From the NCBI RefSeq assembly GCF_041903755.1, contig NZ_JBBWVE010000028.1, forward strand, positions 1-64,000: 64,000 nt of DNA, in the 5' to 3' direction. Each line of letters opens with the position of its first letter. Positions within the stretch are counted from its first letter, which is position 1. Shown here piece after piece: positions 1-8,853 of this stretch. A model generated the notes under the pieces. It saw nothing but the letters and a program-made list of their open reading frames with translations. It made no database searches and was not told the DNA's origin. Both the position numbers and the translations under genes were made by a program. The stretch comes from Thiocapsa roseilacustris (lineage in GTDB: Bacteria; Pseudomonadota; Gammaproteobacteria; Chromatiales; Chromatiaceae).

Positions 1-76
1 CGACGGGGCTGTCGATGGCGGCCGGCGGGAGGACAGCCGGCGCATCACCACCCGCACCCCGCGACACGAGACCGGC

Positions 77-271
77 ATGAGCTATTTCGTGCCTTATCGG
101 GTCAGATTGAACTCCCTAGCCCAAGGGCGCCAATTTCAATCCGTGTTGGACGAAGCCCTGCGCGAGTACATCGACCGCCAGCAGAAAGATCGGCCGCGAC
201 GGCATGTCATGACCGCGTTCGCCTTCAGTCTCGATGAACTCGACAGCCTCTATCGCGAACTGGCCAAGTGA
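77..271 (+). CDS. Small antitoxin-like protein (ribbon-helix-helix type)
   Basis: This 64-residue protein has the C-terminal half of the small antitoxins that precede Doc-type toxins: QFQSVLDEALREYID followed by a charged linker and FSLDELDSLYREL. Antitoxins of this sort bind their own operator and neutralise the partner toxin. The N-terminal strand is not a clean ribbon-helix-helix match, so the true start may be upstream or the gene may be slightly damaged. Its TGA overlaps a GTG that opens the Doc fragment at 268, the usual coupling of an antitoxin-toxin pair. Because the toxin is truncated, the antitoxin is probably an orphan. Confidence 0.55.
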   Translation: MSYFVPYRVRLNSLAQGRQFQSVLDEALREYIDRQQKDRPRRHVMTAFAFSLDELDSLYRELAK

Positions 272-420
272 CCGACCGCGATTTTCCAACCCTAGCCGAC
301 GTCCTTGGCATGGACACTGTCTTGATACGGCGTTACGGCGGAGCGCCCGGCGTACGCGATCCAGGCACGCTGGAAGCCCCGCGCACCGTGAATCCAACAG
401 GGAAGCTCATACGGGCATGA
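268..420 (+). pseudogene. Truncated Doc (Fic-family) toxin fragment
   Basis: The frame starts at a GTG inside the antitoxin stop (GTGA) and encodes 50 residues. The first part, DFPTLADVLGMDTVLIRRYGG followed by APGVRDPGTLEA, matches the N-terminus of death-on-curing toxins. After about 37 residues the similarity ends, and the frame stops at TGA 418-420, overlapping the hsdR start. The Fic catalytic motif (HPFxxGNKR type) is missing, so it cannot act as an AMP- or phospho-transferase. It looks like a toxin cut by the junction that brought in the restriction-modification genes. The assignment rests on recognising the conserved N-terminal stretch by eye. Confidence 0.6.
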
Positions 421-2783
421 ACAAGAAGGCACTGACCGAAGCAGACATTCGCACCAAGTTCATCACGCCCGCGCTGGTCGGTGCGCATGGGGACAAGTGG
501 GACCTCCTGACACAGGTGCGCGAGGAGGTCTACTTCACCAGAGGCCGGGTCATCGTTCGCGGGAAGACGGTGAAGCGTGGCGTTGCCAGACGCGCCGACT
601 ACATCCTCGTGTACAGGCCCAACATCCCGCTCGCCCTCATCGAGGCCAAGGACAACAATCACGCCGTCGGCGACGGCATGCAGCAAGCGCTGGATTGCGC
701 GGAAATGCTCGATATTCCCTTCGTCTACAGCTCCAACGGTGACGCCTTTCTGGAACACGACCGCACGGTGACCACCGGGGCCGTGACGCGCGAAATCCCG
801 CTCGACCAATTCCCCACCCCGGCCGAGCTCTGGGCGCGCTACTGCAAGGCCAAGGGGTTGGTCGCGGAAGGGCAGGCCGTCGCGGTTCAGGACTATTTTG
901 ACGACGGTTCCGGCAAGGCCCCCCGCTATTACCAGCGCATTGCCATCAACCGCACCGTGGAGGCCATTGCCCGCGGCGCGAGCCGCATCTTGCTGGTCAT
1001 GGCCACGGGTACGGGCAAGACCTACACCGCCTTTCAGATCATCTGGCGGCTGTGGCGATCGGGCGCCAAGAAACGCATCCTTTTTCTGGTGGACCGCAAC
1101 ATCCTGGCCGACCAGACCAAGACCAACGACTTCAAGCCCTTCGGTCAGGCCATGACCAAGATCACCAACCGCACGGTGGACAAGGCGTTCGAGATCTATC
1201 TCTGCCTCTATCAAGCGGTGACCGGTACCGAGGAAGAGCAGAACATTTACACGCAGTTCTCCCCGGATTTCTTCGATCTGGTCTTCGTGGACGAGTGTCA
1301 TCGGGGCAGCGCCGCGGACGATGCCGCCTGGCGAAAGGTGCTCGAATACTTCTCCACGGCGACCCAGATCGGGATGACGGCCACCCCCAAGGAGACCAAA
1401 GAGGTCTCGAACATCGACTACTTCGGCGAGCCTATCTACACCTACTCGTTGCGGCAGGGCATCTCGGACGGCTTTCTCGCGCCCTACAAGGTTGTACGCA
1501 TCGGGCTTGATCGGGATCTCGACGGCTGGCGCCCGGAGTCCGGGCAAACCGACAGGTTCGGTCATGCCATCGAGGACCGCGAATACAACGACACCGACTA
1601 CGACAAGAACCTCGTCCTCAACCAACGCACCACCCTGGTCGCCGCCAAGATCACCGAGTTCCTCAAGGCGACGGACCGTTTCGCCAAGACCATCGTCTTC
1701 TGCCAGAACATCGATCATGCGGAGCGCATGCGTCAGGCCCTGGTCAACGCCAACCCGGACCTGGCCGCCGCCAACAGCAAGTACATCATGCGCATCACCG
1801 GCGACAACGACGAGGGCAAGGCCCAGCTCGACAACTTCATCGATCCGGAATCCACCTTTCCGGTCATCGCCGTGACCTCCCAACTCATGTCCACCGGTGT
1901 GGATGCCCAGACCTGCCATCTGATCGTGCTCGACAAGCGCATCAACTCCATGACCGAGTTCAAGCAGATCATCGGCCGCGGCACCCGCATCAACGAGGAC
2001 TACAACAAGCTCTACTTCACCATCATGGATTTTCGGCGCGCGACCGCCCTCTTCGCCGACCCGGACTTCGACGGCGATCCCGTGCAGATCTTCGAGCCAG
2101 GTCCCGATCAGCCGCCCATCCCACCGGACGATGAGCCGCAAGAAGGCGAAGGAGAGGCCGGCGGGGCGGGCGATGCCGATCCGTTCGGAGGTCAGCAACC
2201 TTCGTCTGGCCCAGGCGTCACGCGCTACTACGTGGACGACGTCGAGGTCCGCGTCGTCACGGAGCGCGTGCAGTACCTTGATGCGGACGGCAAGCTCATC
2301 ACCGAGTCCTTGCGGGACTACTCCCGCAAGACCTTGCGCAAGGCTTACACCTCCCTGGACGCCTTCCTCAACGCCTGGAACGACGCCGACCGCAAGCAGG
2401 TCATCCTGGAGGAGCTAGTTGCCCAAGGCGTGTTCCTCGACGAGCTCGCCGAGCAGGTTGGCCGCGACTACGACGCCTTCGATCTCGTCTGCCACGTGGC
2501 CTTCGACCAACCGCCCCTGACGCGGCAGGAACGGGCCGAGAAGGTGCGCAAGCGCAACGTCTTCGGCACCTATGGCGACCAGGCCCGCGCTGTCCTCAAT
2601 GCCCTGCTCCAGAAATACGCCGATGCCGGCATCCGCAGCGTCGAGTCACTCGACATCCTCAAGGTGGACCCGCTGCCCACCTTGGGCACCCCGGTGGAGA
2701 TCGTCAAACTCTTCGGCGGCAAGAGCGCCTATCTTGCCGCCGTGCGTCAACTTGAAACCGCCCTGTATCAGAAGGCCGCCTGA
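417..2783 (+). CDS. hsdR: Type I restriction enzyme R subunit (HsdR)
   Basis: HsdR is the translocating motor and endonuclease of a type I R-M complex with HsdM and HsdS. In this 788-residue protein the N-terminal nuclease core is visible around residues 60-120 (ALIEAKDNNHAVGDG, carrying the E-x-K pair). It is followed by SF2 helicase motif I (MATGTGKTYTAFQ), a DECH box (VFVDECHRG), motif III (GMTATP) and motif VI (QIIGRGTRINED). The C-terminal 150 residues resemble the EcoEI R C-terminal domain. The length fits the shorter EcoEI-like R subunits rather than the larger EcoKI type. ATG 417 was chosen because it overlaps the upstream stop; the frame is open further upstream but that stretch looks non-coding. 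hsdM follows after 3 nt. Confidence 0.95.
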   Translation: MNKKALTEADIRTKFITPALVGAHGDKWDLLTQVREEVYFTRGRVIVRGKTVKRGVARRADYILVYRPNIPLALIEAKDNNHAVGDGMQQALDCAEMLDIPFVYSSNGDAFLEHDRTVTTGAVTREIPLDQFPTPAELWARYCKAKGLVAEGQAVAVQDYFDDGSGKAPRYYQRIAINRTVEAIARGASRILLVMATGTGKTYTAFQIIWRLWRSGAKKRILFLVDRNILADQTKTNDFKPFGQAMTKITNRTVDKAFEIYLCLYQAVTGTEEEQNIYTQFSPDFFDLVFVDECHRGSAADDAAWRKVLEYFSTATQIGMTATPKETKEVSNIDYFGEPIYTYSLRQGISDGFLAPYKVVRIGLDRDLDGWRPESGQTDRFGHAIEDREYNDTDYDKNLVLNQRTTLVAAKITEFLKATDRFAKTIVFCQNIDHAERMRQALVNANPDLAAANSKYIMRITGDNDEGKAQLDNFIDPESTFPVIAVTSQLMSTGVDAQTCHLIVLDKRINSMTEFKQIIGRGTRINEDYNKLYFTIMDFRRATALFADPDFDGDPVQIFEPGPDQPPIPPDDEPQEGEGEAGGAGDADPFGGQQPSSGPGVTRYYVDDVEVRVVTERVQYLDADGKLITESLRDYSRKTLRKAYTSLDAFLNAWNDADRKQVILEELVAQGVFLDELAEQVGRDYDAFDLVCHVAFDQPPLTRQERAEKVRKRNVFGTYGDQARAVLNALLQKYADAGIRSVESLDILKVDPLPTLGTPVEIVKLFGGKSAYLAAVRQLETALYQKAA

Positions 2784-2786
2784 CCC

Positions 2787-4244
2787 ATGCCGAATGTTTC
2801 GAATCTCGTCAAAACCATCCAGGACATCATGCGCAAGGACGCCGGCACCTACGGCGACGCACAGCGGCTCGAACAACTCGGCTGGATGTTCTTCCTCAAG
2901 ATCTTCGACGACCGCGAGAAGGAGCTGGAGCTGTTGCGAGACGACTACCGCTCGCCGCTTCCCGAGCGGTTGCGTTGGTCCAGTTGGGCTGCGGACGACG
3001 AAGGCATCACCGGCGATGCCCTGCTCGACTTCGTCAACAACAGCCTACTGCCCAGGCTCAAGGCCCTCACCGGCAGCGGCGACCGGATCAGCGGGCTCAT
3101 CCGCATGAGCTTCGAGGATGCCAACAACTACATGAAGAACGGCACCTTGATGCGCCAGGTGATCAACAAGATCAACGGCATCGACTTCAATGCCTCCGAT
3201 GACCGGCACATGTTCGGCGACATCTACGAAAAGCTCCTCAAGGACCTCCAGTCCGCGGGTAATGCCGGCGAGTTCTACACCCCGCGCGCCGTCACCCAGT
3301 TCATCGTCGAGCAGGTCAATCCCCGCCTCGGCGAGACCATCCTCGACCCCGCCTGCGGCACCGGCGGCTTCCTCGTTTGCGCCATCGAGCACCTGCGCAA
3401 GCAGGCCAAGACCGAGGCCGACGAGCGCAGCATTCAGGACTGCTTCGCCGGGATCGAGAAGAAGCATCTCCCGCACGTCCTGTGCATGACCAACCTGCTC
3501 CTGCACGGCATCGATGTGCCGTCCAACGTCCGCCACGACAACACCCTCGCCCGTCCCCTGCGCGACTGGGGGCCGAAGGAACGGGTGGATGTCATCGTCA
3601 CCAACCCGCCCTTCGGCGGCATGGAGGAGGACGGCATCGAGGCCAACTTCCCGGCCGAATTCCGCACCCGCGAGACCGCCGATCTCTTCCTCGTGCTGCT
3701 GATGAAGATCCTCAAGCCCGGTGGCCGCGCCGGTCTGGTCCTGCCGGACGGCACCCTCTTCGGCGAAGGCGTAAAGACTCGCATCAAGGAAGCGTTGCTC
3801 ACCGACTGTAACCTCCACACCATCGTCCGTCTGCCCAACGGTGTCTTCAATCCCTACACCGGCATTCGCACCAACCTCCTCTTCTTCACCAAGGGCCGGC
3901 CGACGACGGAGGTCTGGTACTACGAGCACCCCTATCCGCCCGGCACCAAGAGCTACAACAAGGGCAAACCCATCCGCATCGAAGAGTTCGAGGCCGAGCG
4001 CGCCTGGTGGGGCGAGGAGAAGGACGGCTTCAAGTCCCGCATGGAAAACGAGCAGGCCTGGCGCGTCTCCATCGACACCATCAAGGCCGGCAACTTCAAC
4101 CTCGATCTCAAGAACCCGCACAATCCGGACACCGGACCGGGGGACCTGGATCATCTGTTGCCGGAGTATGAACGGCTGCTGGCCCAGATCGCCGAGACCC
4201 GCGCCCAGCTGAAGGCACAGCTCGTGGAGGCATTGAACCGATGA
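2787..4244 (+). CDS. hsdM: Type I DNA N6-adenine methyltransferase (HsdM)
   Basis: HsdM methylates adenine in the site chosen by HsdS, and two copies form the M2S methylase core. The 485-residue protein has the N-terminal helical HsdM domain (residues about 5-140), the conserved approach GDIYEKLLKDLQSAGNAGEF, the SAM-binding motif I LDPACGTGGFL near residue 190 and the catalytic N6-adenine motif IV VTNPPFGG near residue 272. The C-terminus is a helix suited to binding HsdS. It begins 3 nt after hsdR and is followed by a 70-nt gap before the next small gene. All catalytic motifs are intact, so the system can plausibly methylate. Confidence 0.96.
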   Translation: MPNVSNLVKTIQDIMRKDAGTYGDAQRLEQLGWMFFLKIFDDREKELELLRDDYRSPLPERLRWSSWAADDEGITGDALLDFVNNSLLPRLKALTGSGDRISGLIRMSFEDANNYMKNGTLMRQVINKINGIDFNASDDRHMFGDIYEKLLKDLQSAGNAGEFYTPRAVTQFIVEQVNPRLGETILDPACGTGGFLVCAIEHLRKQAKTEADERSIQDCFAGIEKKHLPHVLCMTNLLLHGIDVPSNVRHDNTLARPLRDWGPKERVDVIVTNPPFGGMEEDGIEANFPAEFRTRETADLFLVLLMKILKPGGRAGLVLPDGTLFGEGVKTRIKEALLTDCNLHTIVRLPNGVFNPYTGIRTNLLFFTKGRPTTEVWYYEHPYPPGTKSYNKGKPIRIEEFEAERAWWGEEKDGFKSRMENEQAWRVSIDTIKAGNFNLDLKNPHNPDTGPGDLDHLLPEYERLLAQIAETRAQLKAQLVEALNR

Positions 4245-4314
4245 AAAAGCAGGGAATGCAAATTCGGGAGACACTGTCTCCCGAATCTCAAACAACTCGG
4301 AAAGGAGATCGGCC

Positions 4315-4656
4315 ATGAAGGCTAAAGCGGTCCGCAAGCCTGCACCTGCCCCTGTGGCTTCCGAATTCGCAGAAATCAGAGCCCTCGCAGCCACGCTGAA
4401 CGATCTCCATCGGCAACGCGTCGCGGCCCTCACTCCCATCGCGCAAGACCTCATCCAATCCCAGTCCCGGGCCGCTCAGGACATCGAGCACACCCTGGTT
4501 CACCTGCTCGACTGCGCCTGCATTCCGGAAGGACTTGCTCTCTTCAAAGCCCTCTGCCGCTACTACTACGCCATCAATCCCGCCGCCACCGCCGGCTACG
4601 TCCACGCCTACCGGGGCATGTGGGACAGCGAGGAAAGGATGAAGGTTGAATTATGA
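4315..4656 (+). CDS. Hypothetical helical protein between hsdM and hsdS
   Basis: This 113-residue protein of unknown function has a good ribosome site (AAGGAGAT) 6 nt before its ATG. After a Lys/Pro/Ala-rich start it is predicted mostly helical (EFAEIRALAATLNDLHRQR and IEHTLVHLLDCACI), with Cys/Tyr-rich residues around 88-100. No catalytic motif is recognised. Its stop overlaps the hsdS start by 4 nt (ATGA), so it is co-translated with the specificity subunit and may be an accessory or regulatory protein of this R-M system. Its last codons lie in a TGAANNN heptamer array that continues into hsdS. Confidence 0.6.
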   Translation: MKAKAVRKPAPAPVASEFAEIRALAATLNDLHRQRVAALTPIAQDLIQSQSRAAQDIEHTLVHLLDCACIPEGLALFKALCRYYYAINPAATAGYVHAYRGMWDSEERMKVEL

Positions 4657-4746
4657 AAGCTGATCCTGCCGCCACGTCATCTCTCGCCCTTCAACTCTCA
4701 TCCGTATCCCCTCATCCTTCATCCTTGAACCTTCATACTTTCTTCG
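4640..4746 (+). repeat. Degenerate 7-bp arrays at the hsdS start
   Basis: From 4640 there are four heptamers beginning TGAA or TGAT (TGAAGGT, TGAATTA, TGAAAGC, TGATCCT). From 4691 to 4746 about eight heptamers of type TTCANNN/CTCATCC follow in the opposite sense. The array spans the end of the small gene and the first 30 codons of hsdS, where it is translated as a Ser/Pro/His-rich leader before the first recognition domain. The 7-bp period is read directly from the sequence. Confidence 0.7.
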
Positions 4747-6134
4747 AGAAGTTCGACCTCTTCGCCGACGCGCCTGGCGCGGTGGCAAAGATGCGTGAGT
4801 TGGTGTTGCACATGGCGGTTTCAGGAAAGTTATCAGAAGAAGACAAAGATGCGTGGACCGAATCATTACTCGGGGAAGTCTCGCGCCTTCGTCGTGGATA
4901 CGATTTGCCGACGCAGGTTCGCAGACAGGGGTCGGTTCCAATCTTTGCTGCGAACGGCCCTGTCGGAGTTCACGAAATCCACATGGTGAAGGGACCGGGG
5001 GTTGTGACTGGGCGAAGTGGAAGCATCGGAAAGGTTCACTTCATTAACGAAGACTTCTGGCCGTTAAATACGGCACTCTACGTCGAAGACTTTTTCGGAA
5101 ATTATCCTCAATTTATATGCCTGCTACTTCGCTCCCTGAATCTTGATCGTTTCAGCACTGCAACCGCAGTGCCGACACTCAATCGGAACGTCGTGCACAA
5201 AGAGATCGTGAAAGTTCCACCAATCGCCGAGCAGAAGCGGATCGTGGCGAAGGTGGATGAGCTGATGGCGTTGTGTGATCGGCTGGATGCGCAGCAGCAG
5301 GAACGGGAGACGCGGCACACCGCGCTCGCCCGCGCGGCGCTGGCCCGCTTCGCAGAAGCGCCCACCCCGGCCAACCTCCAATTCCTGTTCCATTCATCTT
5401 TCAACATTCAACCTTCAGACTTACGAAAGTCAATCCTCACCCTTGCCGTCCAAGGCAAACTCGTCCCTCAAGATCCCAACGACGAACCGGCGGAATCGAT
5501 ACTCCGAGCCACGCGCTCCCTGTTTGAGCACTTAGTTGCCGCCAAGAGACTTTCCGCACCAAAACCGCTTCCGGCTATTGAGGAAGAGGAATTGCCATTC
5601 TCGTTGCCAAGAGGCTGGGTATGGTGCCGGCTTGGACAGCTCATACGCATATCTTCGGGCGATGGCCTGACTGCACGAAATATGAACGAAGGACCAATAC
5701 CGGTATACGGCGGCAACGGAGTGACCGGCTACCATGACAGGCACAATGTGGCCAAGCGGACGCTCGTCATCGGCCGAGTCGGCTTTTATTGCGGCAGCAT
5801 TCACATGACGCCGGAAAAGGCGTGGGTCACGGATAACGCGTTCATCACAACATTTGATGAGAAACACGTCGCGATTAGTTTTCTAAGCTGGCTCCTCAAG
5901 GCAACCGACCTCCGCGAACGTGACAACGCCACCGCTCAGCCTGTCATATCTGGGGCCAAGGTAAATCCGATAGTCCTCGCCATCCCACCCCTCGCCGAAC
6001 AACGCCGAATCGTGGCCAAAGTGGACCAACTGATGGCCTTGGTGGACGAGTTGGAAACCCAGCTCGCCGTCTCCCGCGCCACCGCCGCGAATCTCCTCTC
6101 TGCCCTCGTCGCCGAGCTCACCGGTCAAGCCTGA
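4653..6134 (+). CDS. hsdS: Type I restriction specificity subunit (HsdS)
   Basis: HsdS sets the bipartite target of the R-M complex through two target-recognition domains (TRDs). The 493-residue protein shows TRD1 after MRELVLHMAVSGKL (residue about 48 on), a helical spacer with PPIAEQKRIVAKVDELMALC, TRD2 after ILTLAVQGKLVPQD, and a terminal helical spacer PPLAEQRRIVAKVDQLMAL. This internal repeat is the diagnostic HsdS layout. TRD1 DNA (about 4,800-5,200) is visibly AT-richer than its neighbours, as expected for a swapped recognition domain. The N-terminus and the boundary before TRD2 are built from 7-bp repeats, which is unusual for coding sequence. Confidence 0.95.
   Translation: MKADPAATSSLALQLSSVSPHPSSLNLHTFFEKFDLFADAPGAVAKMRELVLHMAVSGKLSEEDKDAWTESLLGEVSRLRRGYDLPTQVRRQGSVPIFAANGPVGVHEIHMVKGPGVVTGRSGSIGKVHFINEDFWPLNTALYVEDFFGNYPQFICLLLRSLNLDRFSTATAVPTLNRNVVHKEIVKVPPIAEQKRIVAKVDELMALCDRLDAQQQERETRHTALARAALARFAEAPTPANLQFLFHSSFNIQPSDLRKSILTLAVQGKLVPQDPNDEPAESILRATRSLFEHLVAAKRLSAPKPLPAIEEEELPFSLPRGWVWCRLGQLIRISSGDGLTARNMNEGPIPVYGGNGVTGYHDRHNVAKRTLVIGRVGFYCGSIHMTPEKAWVTDNAFITTFDEKHVAISFLSWLLKATDLRERDNATAQPVISGAKVNPIVLAIPPLAEQRRIVAKVDQLMALVDELETQLAVSRATAANLLSALVAELTGQA
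5393..5420 (+). repeat. 7-bp array inside hsdS between the two halves
   Basis: Four consecutive heptamers (TTCATCT, TTCAACA, TTCAACC, TTCAGAC) lie at the junction between the first helical spacer and TRD2. They match the TTCANNN units at the hsdS start. A change of one unit would shift the frame and leave a half-length HsdS. Confidence 0.65.
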
Positions 6135-6413
6135 TCGATGCCGATTCGTCCACAACGATCCTTTGAGCACGAAGCCAATCTCGAAGAGCCCGCGGGCTTT
6201 GGGAAGAACCGCCGCTTCGACGCGGTCGTCGACGATGAGGACGTTGAAGCGATCTTGTCCGCGCGGTTTCGTCTTCTCGTTCGCGGGTGCCGGCATGTCG
6301 GAGGGTGCGGGACGTGCCGAGTGGAAGAAGAGCACATGAGCTGATCCGAGGTCGGCACCCTCGGTCCATCAAAGGTCGCAGCCGATCCGCTCCTGAGGCA
6401 TCATCCGTGGATC
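6135..6413. other. Gap between hsdS and jetA
   Basis: This 279-bp stretch separates the R-M set from the Wadjet set. Open frames exist on both strands, but none has a ribosome site with a recognisable product. It probably holds the jetA promoter. No clear repeat or terminator was found. Confidence 0.4.
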
Positions 6414-7868
6414 ATGGACTTCACGACCCTCGACACCCTGCGCACCCACCACCCCGCGTGGCGGCTGCTGCGCTCGGATCATGCGTCGCTCGTGGCGAGC
6501 TTTCTGAACCGCGTCTTCGTGCAGCCGAATGTTCGGGTGATGTCGGCGGCGGATCTGGCCGAGGCGCTGGAAGACGAGTTGTATGCACTGCGCGAGCGTC
6601 TCGGCGAGGGCAGCTTCCCGAAGCCGGCGTTGGAGTATCTCAACGACTGGGCCGGCCCGGAGAAGGGCTGGCTCCGTAAGTTCTACGCCCGTGACTCGGA
6701 CGAGCCGCAATTCGACCTGACCCCGGCGACCGAGAAGGCGATCGCCTGGCTCGGCACCCTCTCGGAGCGCAGTTTCGTGGGAACGGAGTCGCGGCTCTTG
6801 ACCCTGTTCGAGCTGCTCAAGCAGATGAGCGAGGGCAGCGAGGCCGATCCCGAGAAGCGCATCGCGGAGCTCACGAAGCGGCGCGACGAGATCGATGCCG
6901 AGATCTCGCGGGTGCTGGGCGGCGACGTGCCGCTGCTGGACGACACGGCGCTGAAGGATCGCTTCCAGCAGTTCATGCAATTGGCCCGCGAGCTGCTGAC
7001 CGACTTTCGCGAGGTGGAGCACAACTTCCGTCTGCTCGATCGGCGGGTGCGCGAGCGGATCGCGCTCTGGGAGGGTGCCAAGGGCGCGCTCCTGGAGGAG
7101 ATCATGGGCGAGCGCGACGCCATCGCCGATTCCGACCAGGGACGCAGCTTTCGGGCCTTTTGGGATTTCCTCATGTCCAGCCGCCGCCAGGAGGAGCTGA
7201 CCGAGCTGTTGGACCGGGTGCTCGCCCTGCCCCCGGTCGCGGAGCTGAAGCCGGATGCGCGCACCCGCCGCGTGCATTACGACTGGCTCGAGGCCGGCGA
7301 GCACACCCAACGCACGGTCGCGCAGCTCTCGCAGCAGCTGCGGCGCTTTCTCGACGATCAGGCGTGGCTGGAGAACCGGCGTATCATGGACATCCTGCAC
7401 GGGATCGAGGCCAAGGCGCTGGCCCTGCGCGAGCATCAGCCGACCGGCGAGGTGATGCGCATCGCCGAGTCCGCCGCCGCGGTCGAGCTGCCGATGGAGC
7501 GCCCGCTCTACACCCCGCCACTGAAGCCGGTCATCGCTGATCTGGAGCTGCAGGCAGGCGACGCCGATCTGGACGCCGATGCGCTCTATGCGCAGGTCGT
7601 GGTCGACCGCGCGCAGCTTGCCCGCCACATCCGCCATGCCTTGCAGGATCGCTCCCAGGTCACGCTGCGCGAGCTGACCGAGCTGCAGCCCTTGACGCAG
7701 GGTCTCGCGGAGCTGGTGGCCTACCTTCAATTGGGCAGCGACGCCTTCAGGACGACTCTGGACGAGAATGCCCCGGAGGTGATTGTCTGGGAGGCGTGCG
7801 CCAGCGACGGCATGACGGTCCGCAAGGCCGCCCGACTTCCCCGCGTCATCTTTGTCAGAGAGAGGTGA
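6414..7868 (+). CDS. jetA: Wadjet JetA (DUF3375, kleisin-like)
   Basis: JetA is the MukF/kleisin-like subunit of Wadjet, an SMC-type complex that recognises and cleaves small circular DNA such as plasmids. The 484-residue protein matches the DUF3375 pattern: an N-terminal winged-helix stretch (TLRTHHPAWRLLRSDHASLV), LSERSFVGTESRLLTLFELL near residue 116, a long charged helical middle and a C-terminal globular part. It opens the order jetA-jetB-jetC-jetD typical of type I Wadjet. It starts at ATG 6414, and jetB follows after 2 nt. The family call is from pattern and context together. Confidence 0.88.
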   Translation: MDFTTLDTLRTHHPAWRLLRSDHASLVASFLNRVFVQPNVRVMSAADLAEALEDELYALRERLGEGSFPKPALEYLNDWAGPEKGWLRKFYARDSDEPQFDLTPATEKAIAWLGTLSERSFVGTESRLLTLFELLKQMSEGSEADPEKRIAELTKRRDEIDAEISRVLGGDVPLLDDTALKDRFQQFMQLARELLTDFREVEHNFRLLDRRVRERIALWEGAKGALLEEIMGERDAIADSDQGRSFRAFWDFLMSSRRQEELTELLDRVLALPPVAELKPDARTRRVHYDWLEAGEHTQRTVAQLSQQLRRFLDDQAWLENRRIMDILHGIEAKALALREHQPTGEVMRIAESAAAVELPMERPLYTPPLKPVIADLELQAGDADLDADALYAQVVVDRAQLARHIRHALQDRSQVTLRELTELQPLTQGLAELVAYLQLGSDAFRTTLDENAPEVIVWEACASDGMTVRKAARLPRVIFVRER

Positions 7869-7870
7869 GG

Positions 7871-8521
7871 ATGGACGACGACCAAGGACAGGCCCGGGAC
7901 ACCCCGGCGCTCGCGGCCGGGGCGGAGCTGTCCACACTGGTGATCGGCCTGCTCAAAGGGGTCCTCTATCGCGAGGGCGACGAGCGACTCTGGGGCACGC
8001 TGCTCGACCTACAGGCGCGGGTGCGGGACTATGTGTCGGTGCTCGGACTGGAGCTGGTGCTCGACGAGGCGGAAGGCTATGCCTTTCTCAAGAGCCGTGC
8101 CGAGATCGCCGAGGACGAAGCCGCCGCCAAGTTGCCGCGTCTGGTCGCGCGTCGGCCGCTGTCGTTTCCGGTCAGCCTCTTGCTGGCCCTGCTCCGGAAA
8201 AAGCTCGCCGAGTTCGATGCCGGCGGCGCCGAGACGCGACTCGTGCTCTCGCGCGACGAGATCGTCGAGCTGGTGCGTGTCTTCCTCCCGCAGAGCAGCA
8301 ACGAGGCGAGACTCATCGACCAGATCGAGACCCACATCAACAAGGTCGTCGAGCTCGGCTTTCTGCGCCGTCTGAAGGCCGCCGGCGGCACCGCCCGCGG
8401 CCCGGACAGCTACGAGGTGCGGCGGCTCCTGAAGGCGTTCGTCGATGCACAATGGTTGGCGGACTTCGACGCACGGCTGGAGGTCTATCGGGCGCAGGTC
8501 GATCCGGACAAGAGCGCTTGA
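7871..8521 (+). CDS. jetB: Wadjet JetB (DUF4194, MukE-like)
   Basis: JetB is the KITE/MukE-like partner that binds the kleisin in Wadjet. The 216-residue protein shows the DUF4194 features LSTLVIGLLKGVLYREGDERLW, VRDYVSVLGLELVLDEAEGYAFL and RRPLSFPVSLLLALLR, followed by a winged-helix region with IDQIETHINKVVELGFLRRL. It starts 2 nt after the jetA stop; the frame is open upstream but ATG 7871, preceded by GAGAGGTGAGG, is the natural start. Unlike most type I sets, jetC does not follow at once: 330 bp of repeats and a DUF29 gene come between. Confidence 0.88.
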   Translation: MDDDQGQARDTPALAAGAELSTLVIGLLKGVLYREGDERLWGTLLDLQARVRDYVSVLGLELVLDEAEGYAFLKSRAEIAEDEAAAKLPRLVARRPLSFPVSLLLALLRKKLAEFDAGGAETRLVLSRDEIVELVRVFLPQSSNEARLIDQIETHINKVVELGFLRRLKAAGGTARGPDSYEVRRLLKAFVDAQWLADFDARLEVYRAQVDPDKSA

Positions 8522-8853
8522 GCCGTCAGGGGCGACGGCATCGATCATCGTCTCGGCCACATCGGCAGTGTTCAGATCGCCCCCGGGTCCGCCGACTTCA
8601 GTCGGCTCACGCGCTTGGGCGGCTTCAATCGCCCGAGCGCGCCCGCACGGCGGACTGAAGTCCGCCTCCCCGGGAGCCGACTGAAGTCGGCGTACCCGGG
8701 CGTGCGGCCGGAGTTTGGCATCCGGTCGGGGAACCCGAGAGGCCTGGACGAAAGGATGACCAAAGCCGGGGCGACGAACGCAAGGAGTGGAAACCATTCG
8801 GCAATCGCGTGACGATGGCGCGATAATTCAACGCAAAGGGTGCGAGGCGATTC
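8522..8853. repeat. REP-like palindromes between jetB and the DUF29 gene
   Basis: This 332-bp gap has three near-palindromic 16-mers: GCCGACTTCAGTCGGC at 8591-8606, GCGGACTGAAGTCCGC at 8650-8665 and GCCGACTGAAGTCGGC at 8676-8691. The first and third are inverted copies of each other. This is the look of REP/BIME elements. No gene is supported here. Confidence 0.7.

Noticed and set aside
333..2198. A 621-codon minus-strand frame opposite hsdR
   Set aside because: It is a shadow of hsdR with no domain match; residue use (Gly, Val, Asp rich) is typical of antisense high-GC frames.
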